Shown here one piece after another: positions 45,532 to 55,091 of a DNA stretch of 64,000 nucleotides. The notes beneath the pieces were generated by a model. That model saw only the letters and a list, made by a program, of their open reading frames with translations, made no database searches and was not told the origin of the DNA. Positions within the stretch are counted from its first letter, which is position 1, and the number at the start of each line of letters is the position of its first letter. The DNA is from an uncultured Bacteroides sp. (lineage in GTDB: Bacteria > Bacteroidota > Bacteroidia > Bacteroidales > Bacteroidaceae): positions 186,001-250,000 of the forward strand of contig CALUOO010000002.1 in NCBI GenBank assembly GCA_944322345.1, read 5' to 3'. Position numbers and translations under genes: made by a program.

Positions 45532-47739
45532 ATGTTTCAATTTCCCAATTATATTCAATTAGACTCAATGGATTGTGGTCCATCTTGTTTACGTATGATT
45601 GCTAAATACTATGGTACAAGTTATTCTTTGCAATTTTTACGTGAAAGGAGCTACATTACTCGAGAAGGTGTGTCAATGTTAGGAATTAGTGATGCTGCTG
45701 AATCTATTGGATTTCGTACACAAGGGGTTAATATATCTTTAGAACAACTGGAGAATGATGTTCCATTACCATGCATTGTACATTGGAATCAGAATCATTT
45801 CATCGTTTGCTATAAAATCAAAAGGAAAAAGAAACATACTATATATTATATTTCAGACCCTGCAGAAGGACGATATAGTTTGAATGAGATAGATTTTTCA
45901 AAAGGGTGGCTTACATCAATACACAACAACGAAAGCAAAGGGAATGCTTTATTGCTTACACCTACTCCTGATTTTTATGAATCGATAAATGAAACATCTA
46001 TTGGGAAAGAGAAAAAATTAATTCATTATTTACGTTATTTAACACCATACAAATCGCAACTAATCCAATTAACTATAGGAATGTTGTTGGGCACACTATT
46101 TTCTTTGATTTTACCATTTCTAACCCAAATGATAGTAGACCAAGGAATAGAAAATAATAATTTAGACCTAATAACACTGGTTTTGTTTTCACAATTAATT
46201 CTATCTGTAACGCAAATGACAGTTAGCTTTATACAAAGTTGGATAGCATTACATATGAATACCCGACTTAGTATCACACTTATTTCCGATTTTTTGTCTA
46301 AATTAATGAAGTTGCCATTAAACTTTTTTGATACAAAAAATATTGGTGACATTATGCAGCGGATTGGGGATCATGGTCGCATCCAATCATTTATGACAGG
46401 AAGTACTATATCAACATTATTATCTTTCTTCAATTTTATAATATTCGCTTGCGTTCTAGCCTATTACAACACATCCATTTTATTTATTTTTCTTATAGGA
46501 AATGCACTATATACTGGCTGGATACTATTATTTATGCGCTATAGACGCCAACTAGATAATGCTAGATTCGCGCAATCGTCCGTTAATCAAGGAAATATGA
46601 TTCAGATGATTACAGCGATGCAAGAAATCAAACTAAATAATTATGAAAAGCAACAACGTTGGAAGTGGGAATCTATCCAAGTGAAACTATTCAAAATAAG
46701 TACTAAAGGGCTTGCTTTAGGACAATATCAACAAATAGGATCTATATTTTTTAACCAAATAACTAGTCTTTTAATTTCCTATCTTGCAGCAAAATCTGTG
46801 GTATATGGAGAAATGACCTTAGGAATGATGATGTCAATATCTTACATATTAGGTCAGCTTGCAGGTCCTATTGGGCAAATTATTGCTTTAGTGCAATCAT
46901 TGCAAGATGCTAAAATAAGCTTAGAACGCTTAAATGAAGTCCACAATAAAGAAGATGAAGAACAAACTATATCTAATAAAATTAATGAAATTCCCAACAA
47001 TCATTCTATTCATTTTGAAAATGTATGTTTCAGTTATGATGGTTCTGAACGTAATTACGTTTTAGAAAATCTCAATCTAACCATCCCACAAAATAAAGTT
47101 ACTGCAATTGTCGGTTCTAGTGGTAGTGGAAAGACTACAATTATAAAACTTTTATTAGGATTTTACACACCACAGAAGGGTTTAATACGAATAAATGAAA
47201 TTCCTATTACTGATATAAATCCTCATTTATGGAGAAAACATACAGGAGCTGTAATGCAAGATGGTTTCATATTCTCAGATACAATAGCTAATAATATAGT
47301 AGTTGGGGAAGATGCAGTTGATAAAACCAAGTTGCTATTTGCTGCAAAAACTGCTAATATAGAAGAGTTTATAAACTCTCTTCCTCTTAAATATAATTCT
47401 AAAATAGGAATGGAAGGTAATGGAATTAGCCAAGGACAACGACAACGATTACTAATAGCAAGAGCAGTTTATAAGAATCCAGATTTCATATTTTTAGACG
47501 AAGCAACCAATGCTTTAGATGCAAACAATGAACACATAATAATGGATAATATGAGCAAATTTTATCATGGAAAAACTGTGGTTATAGTAGCTCATAGACT
47601 CAGTACTGTACAAAATGCAGACAATATTATTGTATTAGAGCATGGCAAAGTAATTGAAGAAGGAACGCACTCAAAACTAATTGCTCAAAAAGGTGCTTAT
47701 TACAGATTAATAAAAAACCAATTAGAATTAGGCTTATAA
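45532..47739 (+). CDS. C39-peptidase-containing ABC exporter
   Basis: A 735-residue bacteriocin-type exporter. An N-terminal C39 peptidase has Cys15 (DSMDCGPSCL), His89 (NQNHFIVCY) and Asp109 (YYISDPAEG). A six-helix membrane domain follows. The ATPase has Walker A VGSSGSGKTT near residue 527, an ISQGQRQRLLIARA signature and Walker B FIFLDEATNALD. Family function: it cleaves the leader after Gly-Gly and moves the core across the inner membrane. With the HlyD adaptor next to it and the TolC gene at 35892 it could form a complete tripartite exporter. Confidence 0.96.
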   Translation: MFQFPNYIQLDSMDCGPSCLRMIAKYYGTSYSLQFLRERSYITREGVSMLGISDAAESIGFRTQGVNISLEQLENDVPLPCIVHWNQNHFIVCYKIKRKKKHTIYYISDPAEGRYSLNEIDFSKGWLTSIHNNESKGNALLLTPTPDFYESINETSIGKEKKLIHYLRYLTPYKSQLIQLTIGMLLGTLFSLILPFLTQMIVDQGIENNNLDLITLVLFSQLILSVTQMTVSFIQSWIALHMNTRLSITLISDFLSKLMKLPLNFFDTKNIGDIMQRIGDHGRIQSFMTGSTISTLLSFFNFIIFACVLAYYNTSILFIFLIGNALYTGWILLFMRYRRQLDNARFAQSSVNQGNMIQMITAMQEIKLNNYEKQQRWKWESIQVKLFKISTKGLALGQYQQIGSIFFNQITSLLISYLAAKSVVYGEMTLGMMMSISYILGQLAGPIGQIIALVQSLQDAKISLERLNEVHNKEDEEQTISNKINEIPNNHSIHFENVCFSYDGSERNYVLENLNLTIPQNKVTAIVGSSGSGKTTIIKLLLGFYTPQKGLIRINEIPITDINPHLWRKHTGAVMQDGFIFSDTIANNIVVGEDAVDKTKLLFAAKTANIEEFINSLPLKYNSKIGMEGNGISQGQRQRLLIARAVYKNPDFIFLDEATNALDANNEHIIMDNMSKFYHGKTVVIVAHRLSTVQNADNIIVLEHGKVIEEGTHSKLIAQKGAYYRLIKNQLELGL

Positions 47740-47751
47740 ATTATTGGTATT

Positions 47752-49058
47752 ATGGAACAACAAGAAGAACAAGAAAAAGAAATATCTCTTAGAAGCGAGG
47801 ACTTTCAAGAAATATTAGGAAATGTCCCTTCATGGATTTTACGTTGTGGAATTTCAATATTGGCTATTATTATTGTAGTTCTACTTATTGGTTGCTCTTT
47901 ATTTAAGTATCCAGATGTAATTAGTGTTCCCATGACTTTAACAAGTTTACAACCTGTAGCAGGCATAGTTTCTAAATCAACAGGGAAACTTCAGAAAATA
48001 TTTGTAAAAGACAAACAAATCGTTACTCAAGGAACGCATTTAGCTATTATTGAGAATGTTGCAAACATGTCAGATATACAATATTTAAAGCATTTTCTAA
48101 CAGAAAATGCATGGGGAATAGATTCTGTCTTATTGCCCCAAAAAAGTATAAATGTAGGAGAGCTTCAATCTCTCTATTCTGCTTATTATATTGCATTATC
48201 TGAATATATTCAATTTAGAAAACAAAATTATTATCCACAAAAAATAGAAATGACTCAAAAGAAAATATATCATAGTAATATTTATTACCAAAAACTGATT
48301 CAGCAACAAAAAATAGTCAACCAGCAACTTCGTATAAGTAAAAAACAATATCAAAGAGATTATGAATTAAAAGAAAAAAAGTAATTTCTGATATAGATTT
48401 TGAAACGACCTATAATCAGTATTTACAAACTCAATTATTATCCGAGAATATGGAAATAACCATAAAAAATCATATAATGCAATTGGCAACATTACAAGAA
48501 TCATTATTTGATATAAAATTTCAATATTTAAATAAAAAAGAAGAGTTAGAGTTACACTTGAAATCACTGATAATGCAGTTACAAACCGGAATAGATAACT
48601 GGGAATTAGCATACTTACTAAAATCACCTATTGATGGAAGAATTACATTTACCAACTATTGGGTTGAAAACCAAAATGTTACAGCAGGAGAACAAGTTTT
48701 CAATATTGTTCCACTAAATACAAGAGAATATATAGGTAGGGCTTTATTACCTATGGAACGTTCAGGAAAAGTTGAAATAGGTCAAAAAGTAAATATCGAT
48801 TTTAGCAATTTTCCAAGTAATGAATTTGGTACAGTTAAAGGCATTATACAAAACATTTCACTTGTTGCCACAGAATCCAACAATCAAAATTATTATTTAA
48901 TAGAAATTGTTTTTCCCAATAAATTGCATACAAACTACCAAAAAGAACTTCCTTTTATCCCAGAAATGAAAGGAAAAGCTTCAATAATAACAAAGAATAT
49001 TTCTTTACTAGAGAGAATCTTCATGCCATTAAAGAAAATATTAATGGATAATGCGTAA
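47752..49058 (+). CDS. HlyD-family periplasmic adaptor, interrupted by a -1 frameshift
   Basis: Two adjacent frames together form one adaptor of about 435 residues. The first (47752-48384) has an N-terminal membrane helix (LRCGISILAIIIVVLLIGC) and the first lipoyl half, and ends in the coiled coil at ELKEKK-stop. With a -1 shift at the A7 tract (48374-48380) reading continues VISDIDFETTYNQYLQTQ, through the second coiled-coil arm, the second lipoyl half (SPIDGRITFTNYWVENQNV) and the beta-barrel, to 49058. The protein links the ABC exporter to the outer-membrane channel. The break falls on A_AAA_AAG followed by a stop codon and a hairpin, so programmed frameshifting, natural inactivation or a base-call error must be separated. 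Confidence 0.88.
48375..48419 (+). promoter_or_regulatory. Candidate -1 programmed frameshift signal (dnaX-like)
   Basis: The slippery heptamer A_AAA_AAG (48375-48381) lies in phase directly before a TAA stop. A stem-loop starts six bases later: CTGATATAG at 48388-48396 pairs with CTATAATCAG at 48410-48419 with one bulged A. Slip, spacer and stem match the layout used by E. coli dnaX, although the stem is AT-rich. Confidence 0.5.
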
Positions 49059-49076
49059 TTTTAAACACTTTAATAT

Positions 49077-50927
49077 ATGAAAAAGGATGGTTTTTCAGTA
49101 ATTATGCCAACTTATAATCAAGCGACTTTTATAAGAAGAGCTATTTTAAGTTTACAATATCAAACTTACCCCAATTGGGAATTAATTATTATTAATGACG
49201 GTTGCACAGATGATACAGATTTCTATTTAAAAGATCTACTTTTAGATAAACGTATTTGTTATTTAAAAAAGCAAGAAAATAAGGGAATGGGATGCGCTAT
49301 TAACCAAGCATTAAGCATCGCTAAATACCAATATATAAGTTATCTACCATCTGACGATTTTTACTTCAAAGATCATTTGCAAACTATTTACAATACCTTT
49401 CAAGAATCAAACGATATAGTATTAGTATATACAGGTTTGCAATATGAAAACACTGACACTTTATATCATACGGGAAAGATTAAGGATAAAAGAGGGAAAC
49501 CTAATTATTGTCTCCAATTAGTACAAACTGCACATAAAAAGACAGATGATCGATGGCTAGAACGTAATGAAGAAGTTACAGAAGATTTATTTATTATGTT
49601 TTGGAATAAACTTTTGCATAGAGGAATATTTGCTATGACTAATCAAATAAGCTGCTTTTGGACTTCTCACCCCTCGCAAAGACATTGTATAATTGGGGAA
49701 AAGTATGGTGGGGGAATCAATAAATATCGTAGATATTACAATGTAAAAAGCCCCATAAGAATAAGGGTATCCAAAGAGAAATTTATTGATGAAAATATTC
49801 TATATCAGAAATTTCATAACACGACTATTTGCAAAGACAATAAACCATTAAAAATTCTTATAGTCGGAGAATTAGCTTATAATCCTGAAAGGATTTATGC
49901 TTTGGAACAAGAAGGACATAAACTTTATGGATTGTGGATTAATAAACCAACATTCTGTTTTTCAACCGTTGGACCTTTGCCTTTCGGACATGTAGAAGAC
50001 TTAAATTCTGATATTTGGGAAAAGGAGATACAACGAGTACAACCAGACATTATTTATGGACTTTTAAACTTTGGGGCTGTTTCATTAGCCTATAAAGTGC
50101 TAAAGACTTTCCCTAAAATTCCTTTTGCATGGCATTTTAAAGAAGGCCCTTCCATTTGTTTACGGTCTGGAGAATGGGACAAGCTAATCTATTTATATAC
50201 CTATTCAACAATTAGGATATATTTAAATAAAATTGAAAAAAAGTGGTTTGAACAATTTATTCCTGCAAAAGGACTATCTTTCATAATGGATGGCGATTTA
50301 CCTAAAAAGGATTATTTTAAAGATTGTTTTTCTCCAAAGTTATCATCCAAAGATGGAGAGATTCATACTGTAATAGCAGGAAGAATGATAGGGATTTCAG
50401 ACCAAGATTTACAATTGCTAGCAAAAAATAAAATACATATTCATCTTTATACAGAAAACTATCATTTCTCTCGTCAATCTCAAATCAATCATTATAAACA
50501 GATTTCACCAAATTTCTTTCATGCTCACCCTCATTGTGCAGCTTCTGAATGGACTAAAGAATTCTCTCAATATGATGCAGGATGGCTCCATTGTTTGAAA
50601 AGTTACAACAATGGTGACTTATTAAAAGCGTCTTGGGATGATCTTAATATCCCAGCAAGAATTAGCACTTATGCAGCAGCTGGTATTCCTATACTTATGC
50701 AAAATAATCCTAATCACATTATGGCCACAAAAGAATGCATCAAAGACCTGAATATAGGAATATTATTCAAGGATTATCAAGATTTATCAAACAAACTAAA
50801 AGATAAAGAGCTGATAGATAAACTAAAAAAGCAAATGATAAATCAAAGAGAACTATTTAGTTTTGATTACTATGTTCCTAAACTTATAGAATTATTCAAA
50901 AAAGCGATAGAATTAAAAAAACAATAA
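49077..50927 (+). CDS. Two-domain glycosyltransferase (GT2 fused to a GT-B-like domain)
   Basis: Residues 1-240 are a GT2 (GT-A fold) domain: SVIMPTYNQATFIRRAILSL, LIIINDGCTDDTD and a DXD-like PSDDF metal site. From about residue 255 a second, GT-B-like domain begins (PLKILIVGELAYNPERIYAL) and ends in a GT4-type donor site (NIPARISTYAAAGIPILMQNN). Two transferase domains in one chain suggest two consecutive sugar additions. Its place between the adaptor and LanC-like genes, with no capsule genes in the island, points to glycosylation of the peptide product (inference). Same AT-rich composition as neighbours. Confidence 0.85.
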   Translation: MKKDGFSVIMPTYNQATFIRRAILSLQYQTYPNWELIIINDGCTDDTDFYLKDLLLDKRICYLKKQENKGMGCAINQALSIAKYQYISYLPSDDFYFKDHLQTIYNTFQESNDIVLVYTGLQYENTDTLYHTGKIKDKRGKPNYCLQLVQTAHKKTDDRWLERNEEVTEDLFIMFWNKLLHRGIFAMTNQISCFWTSHPSQRHCIIGEKYGGGINKYRRYYNVKSPIRIRVSKEKFIDENILYQKFHNTTICKDNKPLKILIVGELAYNPERIYALEQEGHKLYGLWINKPTFCFSTVGPLPFGHVEDLNSDIWEKEIQRVQPDIIYGLLNFGAVSLAYKVLKTFPKIPFAWHFKEGPSICLRSGEWDKLIYLYTYSTIRIYLNKIEKKWFEQFIPAKGLSFIMDGDLPKKDYFKDCFSPKLSSKDGEIHTVIAGRMIGISDQDLQLLAKNKIHIHLYTENYHFSRQSQINHYKQISPNFFHAHPHCAASEWTKEFSQYDAGWLHCLKSYNNGDLLKASWDDLNIPARISTYAAAGIPILMQNNPNHIMATKECIKDLNIGILFKDYQDLSNKLKDKELIDKLKKQMINQRELFSFDYYVPKLIELFKKAIELKKQ

Positions 50928-50930
50928 TAT

Positions 50931-51887
50931 ATGAGTACAAACTATTTAACTAAGAAAATAGCAAATCTGATAATTATGAATCTACATAACACTTCCGAAG
51001 TAGGTTTATTCAATGGGAAAATGGGTATCTCACTGTTTCTTTATCGATACGCAAAGTATTCAGGTAAAGATTTCTACGAGAGAGTTGCAGACGATTTGAT
51101 AGACGAAATTTACAATGATATAAATAAATCAATGTTACCCAGCTTGTCTGAAGGACTTTCAGGAGTTGGTATAGGGTTAAAAATTCTTTTACAAGAAAAA
51201 TATCTTAATGGGAATCCCGATGATGTTTTAGCCGAAGTTGACAATTTGCTTTTAGAAGAGTGTTTTAATTCTCTTAAGCAAGACATTCTTTTGCCACATT
51301 CAGTTTATTCTGCAGGAATTTATTTGCTGTCACGTATTTCTAATCCATTGTCTAGTAAAGAGAGAAAATGGTTAGAAAATGTTACTAAAAATGGATATAC
51401 TTTTATAGAAGAAGCTAAACCAAAAGAAATTCACTACCAACTATCCTTTTTGAATTCAATGTTATGGGTGTATTCAACGCTCTATATATACATAAAAAAT
51501 AATGAAGAATATAAATCGTTCATCCATTATCTATTTGAATTAACTTTAGATTCTGTTAATAATAATAGATATGATTCTATAGATTTATTAGTATTTAAAG
51601 CCATATCTATGAATCTTGTAAATATTAGACAATATAATGCCTTATACGAAAAGATAAATGCACTTATCATGAATATTCCTTACAGCATGGAACTGTGGAA
51701 TGATTTATTGTGGTGGCAATTTATCTATGGATTCCATTTACAAAATCCCCCTTCAAATGAAGAAATTATAAAATATGTAGATTATAAAATTCAGAATTAT
51801 CCTTTTGAACTTAGCACTATCAATGGACAAATTGCATCTTTGGGGTTGTATTTAATCAATAAAAGTAATTTTCTTTTTTACAATTAA
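50931..51887 (+). CDS. LanC-like protein lacking zinc ligands
   Basis: A 318-residue protein with LanC-type toroid repeats: EVGLFNGKMGISLFLYRYAK, LPSLSEGLSGVGIGLKILLQ, a PHSVYSAGIYLLSRIS repeat and a final LSTINGQIASLGLYLIN. The WCYG and CHG motifs that hold zinc are absent, and the only Cys is in LLEECFNS, so it should not cyclise thiols. It starts 3 bp after the glycosyltransferase stop and is followed by another glycosyltransferase. A scaffold or substrate-binding partner of these enzymes is the most economical idea (inference). It is shorter than the catalytic cyclase at 37490. Confidence 0.78.
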   Translation: MSTNYLTKKIANLIIMNLHNTSEVGLFNGKMGISLFLYRYAKYSGKDFYERVADDLIDEIYNDINKSMLPSLSEGLSGVGIGLKILLQEKYLNGNPDDVLAEVDNLLLEECFNSLKQDILLPHSVYSAGIYLLSRISNPLSSKERKWLENVTKNGYTFIEEAKPKEIHYQLSFLNSMLWVYSTLYIYIKNNEEYKSFIHYLFELTLDSVNNNRYDSIDLLVFKAISMNLVNIRQYNALYEKINALIMNIPYSMELWNDLLWWQFIYGFHLQNPPSNEEIIKYVDYKIQNYPFELSTINGQIASLGLYLINKSNFLFYN

Positions 51888-51900
51888 CCTCTTGTTAAAT

Positions 51901-53814
51901 ATGAAAAGCAATAGAATACCTCTAATAATACATCAGATACAAGAAAATGATTGTAACGCTATACAAGCAAATATTTTAGATACTTTATCCAAGACATGGA
52001 AACAGAAACATCCAATCTGGGAGTATCGACTTTGGGAAGCTAACGATTTGAAAAATGTCATATTAGAATATGCTCCAGAGTTAGAAGACATACTAAATGA
52101 TAATATGTTATTGAAGAAAATAGCTCGTTACTTCATTCTATATCAAAATGGTGGTCTATTTATTGACTCCGATTTTGAATGCTTAAAGTCATTTGATGCT
52201 CTAACTAGCCACAACGAATTTTGCATTTTTGCTTCATGCAATAATCACAAAGTAGTTTTGTTGGACTCAATAATTGCTTCAAAAAAAGGACATCCATTTT
52301 TAAAAGGAGTGATACAGCAAATAATAAAAGAGAAAAAAGCCTTAATGAATGGAAACTTCTCAATATCAAATAAAAAATCTTATAAAAAAAGTATCACGAT
52401 ATTACCTTATAAAATGATTTATCCTTGTTCAAAAGATGAAATTATATTATATTCTAATGGACTTCTTCCTGAGAAATATATTCAAAAGAAAATATCAAAA
52501 GCTTATTCTATTTGTTATTACAGAACAGATACTAGAGCTATAAAAAAAACTAAAACTAAAAATGCAAATATATTATATGTAAGTACTTCTATCACAGAAG
52601 TAGGAGGAGCATACAGTGCTGCTCAAAGAATTTATTTTGGGTTACGAAAAATAAATCTCAATACTAAAATGTTAGTTTTAGATTCTATAATGTCTGAAAA
52701 AGAAAATATAGATAATGATATATTTATAGCAGACAGAAAAAAAAATGAATTGTATGGTTATAATAATGATATGAAATTCTTAAAAGATTATCCTTATTAT
52801 TCAATCTCTTCACATGGTTTCTCACCTGCTATGGTCGGAGTCAATTTAGCTAAAAATATAGAGCAATTTAATCCTAATATAGTCATGTTACAAGGTATCA
52901 ATGGCGGATTTGTAACAATAGAAAATATGAGTCAAATAAAAAGAAAAATTATTTGGATTCTACCAGACTGTTGGGCATTTACAGGAGGCTGTTATTATAA
53001 TGGCAAATGTAAGCGATATCAAATAGGATGTGGTAAATGCCCCAAATTAGGATCTAATAATGAAAATGATTTATCACATCAAATTTGGAAAAGAAAAGAA
53101 AAAGCATGGAATAATATGGATATGACACTTGTTGTCCCAACAAATTGGATGAAAAAAATAGTACAAGAAAGCACATTACTAAAAAATAAAGATATATATA
53201 CTATAGCAAACGGCATAAATCTTGATTCTCATTATCCTATCAATAAAAACATTGCACGACAGGCATTACATATTCCTTTTGATAAAAAAGTTATTTTATT
53301 TGGAGCAGTAAATGCTTTCGATCCAAGAAAAGGTTTTTCGTACCTAATAAAAGCTCTTCAAGAACTATCAAACAAGCACAAAGACGAATACTATCTTGTG
53401 GTATTCGGTATGGGAAATCAGAATTTAGGGCTGGATATTCCTGTAAGATTCTTAGGATATCTTCGTGATTCCTACTTATTACAACTGGCATATTCTTTAG
53501 CAGATGTCATGGTAGTTCCTTCTGTAGAAGAGGCTTTCGGTCAAACTGTTACCGAAGCGATGGCCTGTGCAACTCCAGTCGTTTCTTTTGAAGAGACAGG
53601 ACCTTCTGATATAATCGAGCACTTGAAAACCGGATATTTAGCCCATTATCTCGACGAACAAGATTTGGCAAAAGGCATAGAATGGATACTTGACAGCAAG
53701 GAAAGGATTGATGAATTATCCTACAATGCCAGACAACGCATTGAACAGTCATATGATATAAACATAATAGCTCGGGAATATGAAAAGTTGTATCATCGCT
53801 TAATAAAGGATTAA
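51901..53814 (+). CDS. Two-domain glycosyltransferase (GT32-like fused to GT4)
   Basis: Start taken at the ATG at 51901. The N-terminal domain (residues 1-215) is of the Gly_transf_sug/GT32 kind, with IPLIIHQI, LLKKIARYFILYQNGGLF and the DXD motif DSDFE. From about residue 220 a GT4 domain follows: ANILYVSTSITEVGGAYSAA, a PDCWAFTGGCYYNGKCKRY Cys-rich loop as in colanic-acid-type transferases, LFGAVNAFDPRKGF, and the donor site PSVEEAFGQTVTEAMACATP. Together with the previous two-domain enzyme the island encodes four transferase domains. Last AT-rich gene before composition returns to normal. Confidence 0.87.
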   Translation: MKSNRIPLIIHQIQENDCNAIQANILDTLSKTWKQKHPIWEYRLWEANDLKNVILEYAPELEDILNDNMLLKKIARYFILYQNGGLFIDSDFECLKSFDALTSHNEFCIFASCNNHKVVLLDSIIASKKGHPFLKGVIQQIIKEKKALMNGNFSISNKKSYKKSITILPYKMIYPCSKDEIILYSNGLLPEKYIQKKISKAYSICYYRTDTRAIKKTKTKNANILYVSTSITEVGGAYSAAQRIYFGLRKINLNTKMLVLDSIMSEKENIDNDIFIADRKKNELYGYNNDMKFLKDYPYYSISSHGFSPAMVGVNLAKNIEQFNPNIVMLQGINGGFVTIENMSQIKRKIIWILPDCWAFTGGCYYNGKCKRYQIGCGKCPKLGSNNENDLSHQIWKRKEKAWNNMDMTLVVPTNWMKKIVQESTLLKNKDIYTIANGINLDSHYPINKNIARQALHIPFDKKVILFGAVNAFDPRKGFSYLIKALQELSNKHKDEYYLVVFGMGNQNLGLDIPVRFLGYLRDSYLLQLAYSLADVMVVPSVEEAFGQTVTEAMACATPVVSFEETGPSDIIEHLKTGYLAHYLDEQDLAKGIEWILDSKERIDELSYNARQRIEQSYDINIIAREYEKLYHRLIKD

Positions 53815-53827
53815 TAAAACAATTTTT

Positions 53828-54931
53828 ATGAAACACTATGACTACCTGATTGTCGGCGCAGGGCTGTTCGGGGCAACCATTGCCGACCGGCTGACAAACG
53901 CGGGAAAATCCTGTCTTGTTGTAGACAAACGCAACCACGTGGGCGGCAATGTATATACGGAACAGATGAATGGCATCACCGTACACAAGTATGGAGCACA
54001 CATCTTTCACACCCATAATAAAAAGATATGGGAGTATATGAATGCGTTTGCAGAGTTCAATAGGTATACCAACGCTCCGGTGGCAAACTACAAAGGAGAA
54101 CTGTATAACCTGCCGTTCAACATGAATACATTCTACCGGATGTGGGGCACGCGGACACCGGAAGAGGCACAACGGGAAATAGAACGTCAGCGGAGGGAGT
54201 GCGGCATCAGCCAGCCGGGAAATCTGGAAGAGCAGGCAATATCGCTGGTCGGCAGGGACATCTATGAGAAACTGGTAAAGGGATATACGGAGAAGCAGTG
54301 GGGAAAGAGGGCGGCAGAGCTGCCTGCGTTCATCATCCGGAGGTTGCCCGTACGCTTTACGTTCGACAACAACTATTTTGACGACCGCTATCAGGGAATC
54401 CCCATCGGAGGATATACCCCCATTGTGGAGCGTATGTTGGCAAAGTGTGAAACGGTATTAGGTACGGACTACCTGACAGACAGAGCCGCATGGGACAGGA
54501 AAGCAGAAAGGGTGGTGTATACGGGAGAGATAGACCGCTATTTTGATTATTGCCACGGTGCGCTGGAATACCGGAGCCTGCGGTTTGAGACGCAGGTGTT
54601 GGAGGGATGCGCCAACTATCAGGGAAACGCGGTGGTGAACTATACGGATGCGGAAACGCCCTATACACGGATAATAGAGCACAAGCATTTTGAATATGGG
54701 AAGCAACCGGATACGGTAATCACCAGAGAGTATCCCGCCTCTTTCGGGCAGGGGATGGAACCGTATTATCCGGTGAACGATGAAAAGAATATTTTTTTAT
54801 TTGACAAATACAGGCAACTGGCCGCGAAAGAAAAGCGGGTGTTTTTCGGCGGGCGGCTGGCAGAATACAGATATTACAATATGGATCAGGTGGTGGAACA
54901 GGCGCTGAAGTTTGCCTCTTTTCTACTATAA
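53828..54931 (+). CDS. glf: UDP-galactopyranose mutase
   Basis: A 367-residue FAD enzyme that converts UDP-galactopyranose to UDP-galactofuranose. The N-terminal FAD motif is YLIVGAGLFGATIADRL with VVDKRNHVGGNVY. HKYGAHIFHT and the conserved GYTEKQWGK are typical. It begins only 13 bp after the AT-rich glycosyltransferase but has backbone G+C (about half), so the island boundary lies in this gap. It could supply galactofuranose for the LPS-core genes downstream, or for island glycosyltransferases if cotranscribed. Confidence 0.95.
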   Translation: MKHYDYLIVGAGLFGATIADRLTNAGKSCLVVDKRNHVGGNVYTEQMNGITVHKYGAHIFHTHNKKIWEYMNAFAEFNRYTNAPVANYKGELYNLPFNMNTFYRMWGTRTPEEAQREIERQRRECGISQPGNLEEQAISLVGRDIYEKLVKGYTEKQWGKRAAELPAFIIRRLPVRFTFDNNYFDDRYQGIPIGGYTPIVERMLAKCETVLGTDYLTDRAAWDRKAERVVYTGEIDRYFDYCHGALEYRSLRFETQVLEGCANYQGNAVVNYTDAETPYTRIIEHKHFEYGKQPDTVITREYPASFGQGMEPYYPVNDEKNIFLFDKYRQLAAKEKRVFFGGRLAEYRYYNMDQVVEQALKFASFLL

Positions 54932-55022
54932 ACATAGTAATATATCTATACTTTTCGAACAGAAAATCTCAATTTATTAACGCACTTCTTGAAAATCGCT
55001 TGGTGGTGAAAAACGGAATACA

Positions 55023-55030
55023 TATCTTTG
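55023..55030 (+). promoter_or_regulatory. Promoter of the HU-like gene
   Basis: TATCTTTG matches the -7 consensus, with TTGG at 55000-55003 at the right distance for the -33 element. Confidence 0.75.
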
Positions 55031-55091
55031 CATCGTGATCACAAAACAGAGAAAATCAACAAGTATTATTCACCATTAAAAAAGAAACATC

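Noticed and set aside
48450-49058. A separate gene starting at the ATG at 48450
   Set aside because: Reading continues without a stop from 48381 in this frame and supplies the missing half of the HlyD coiled coil, so it is the 3' part of one adaptor gene.
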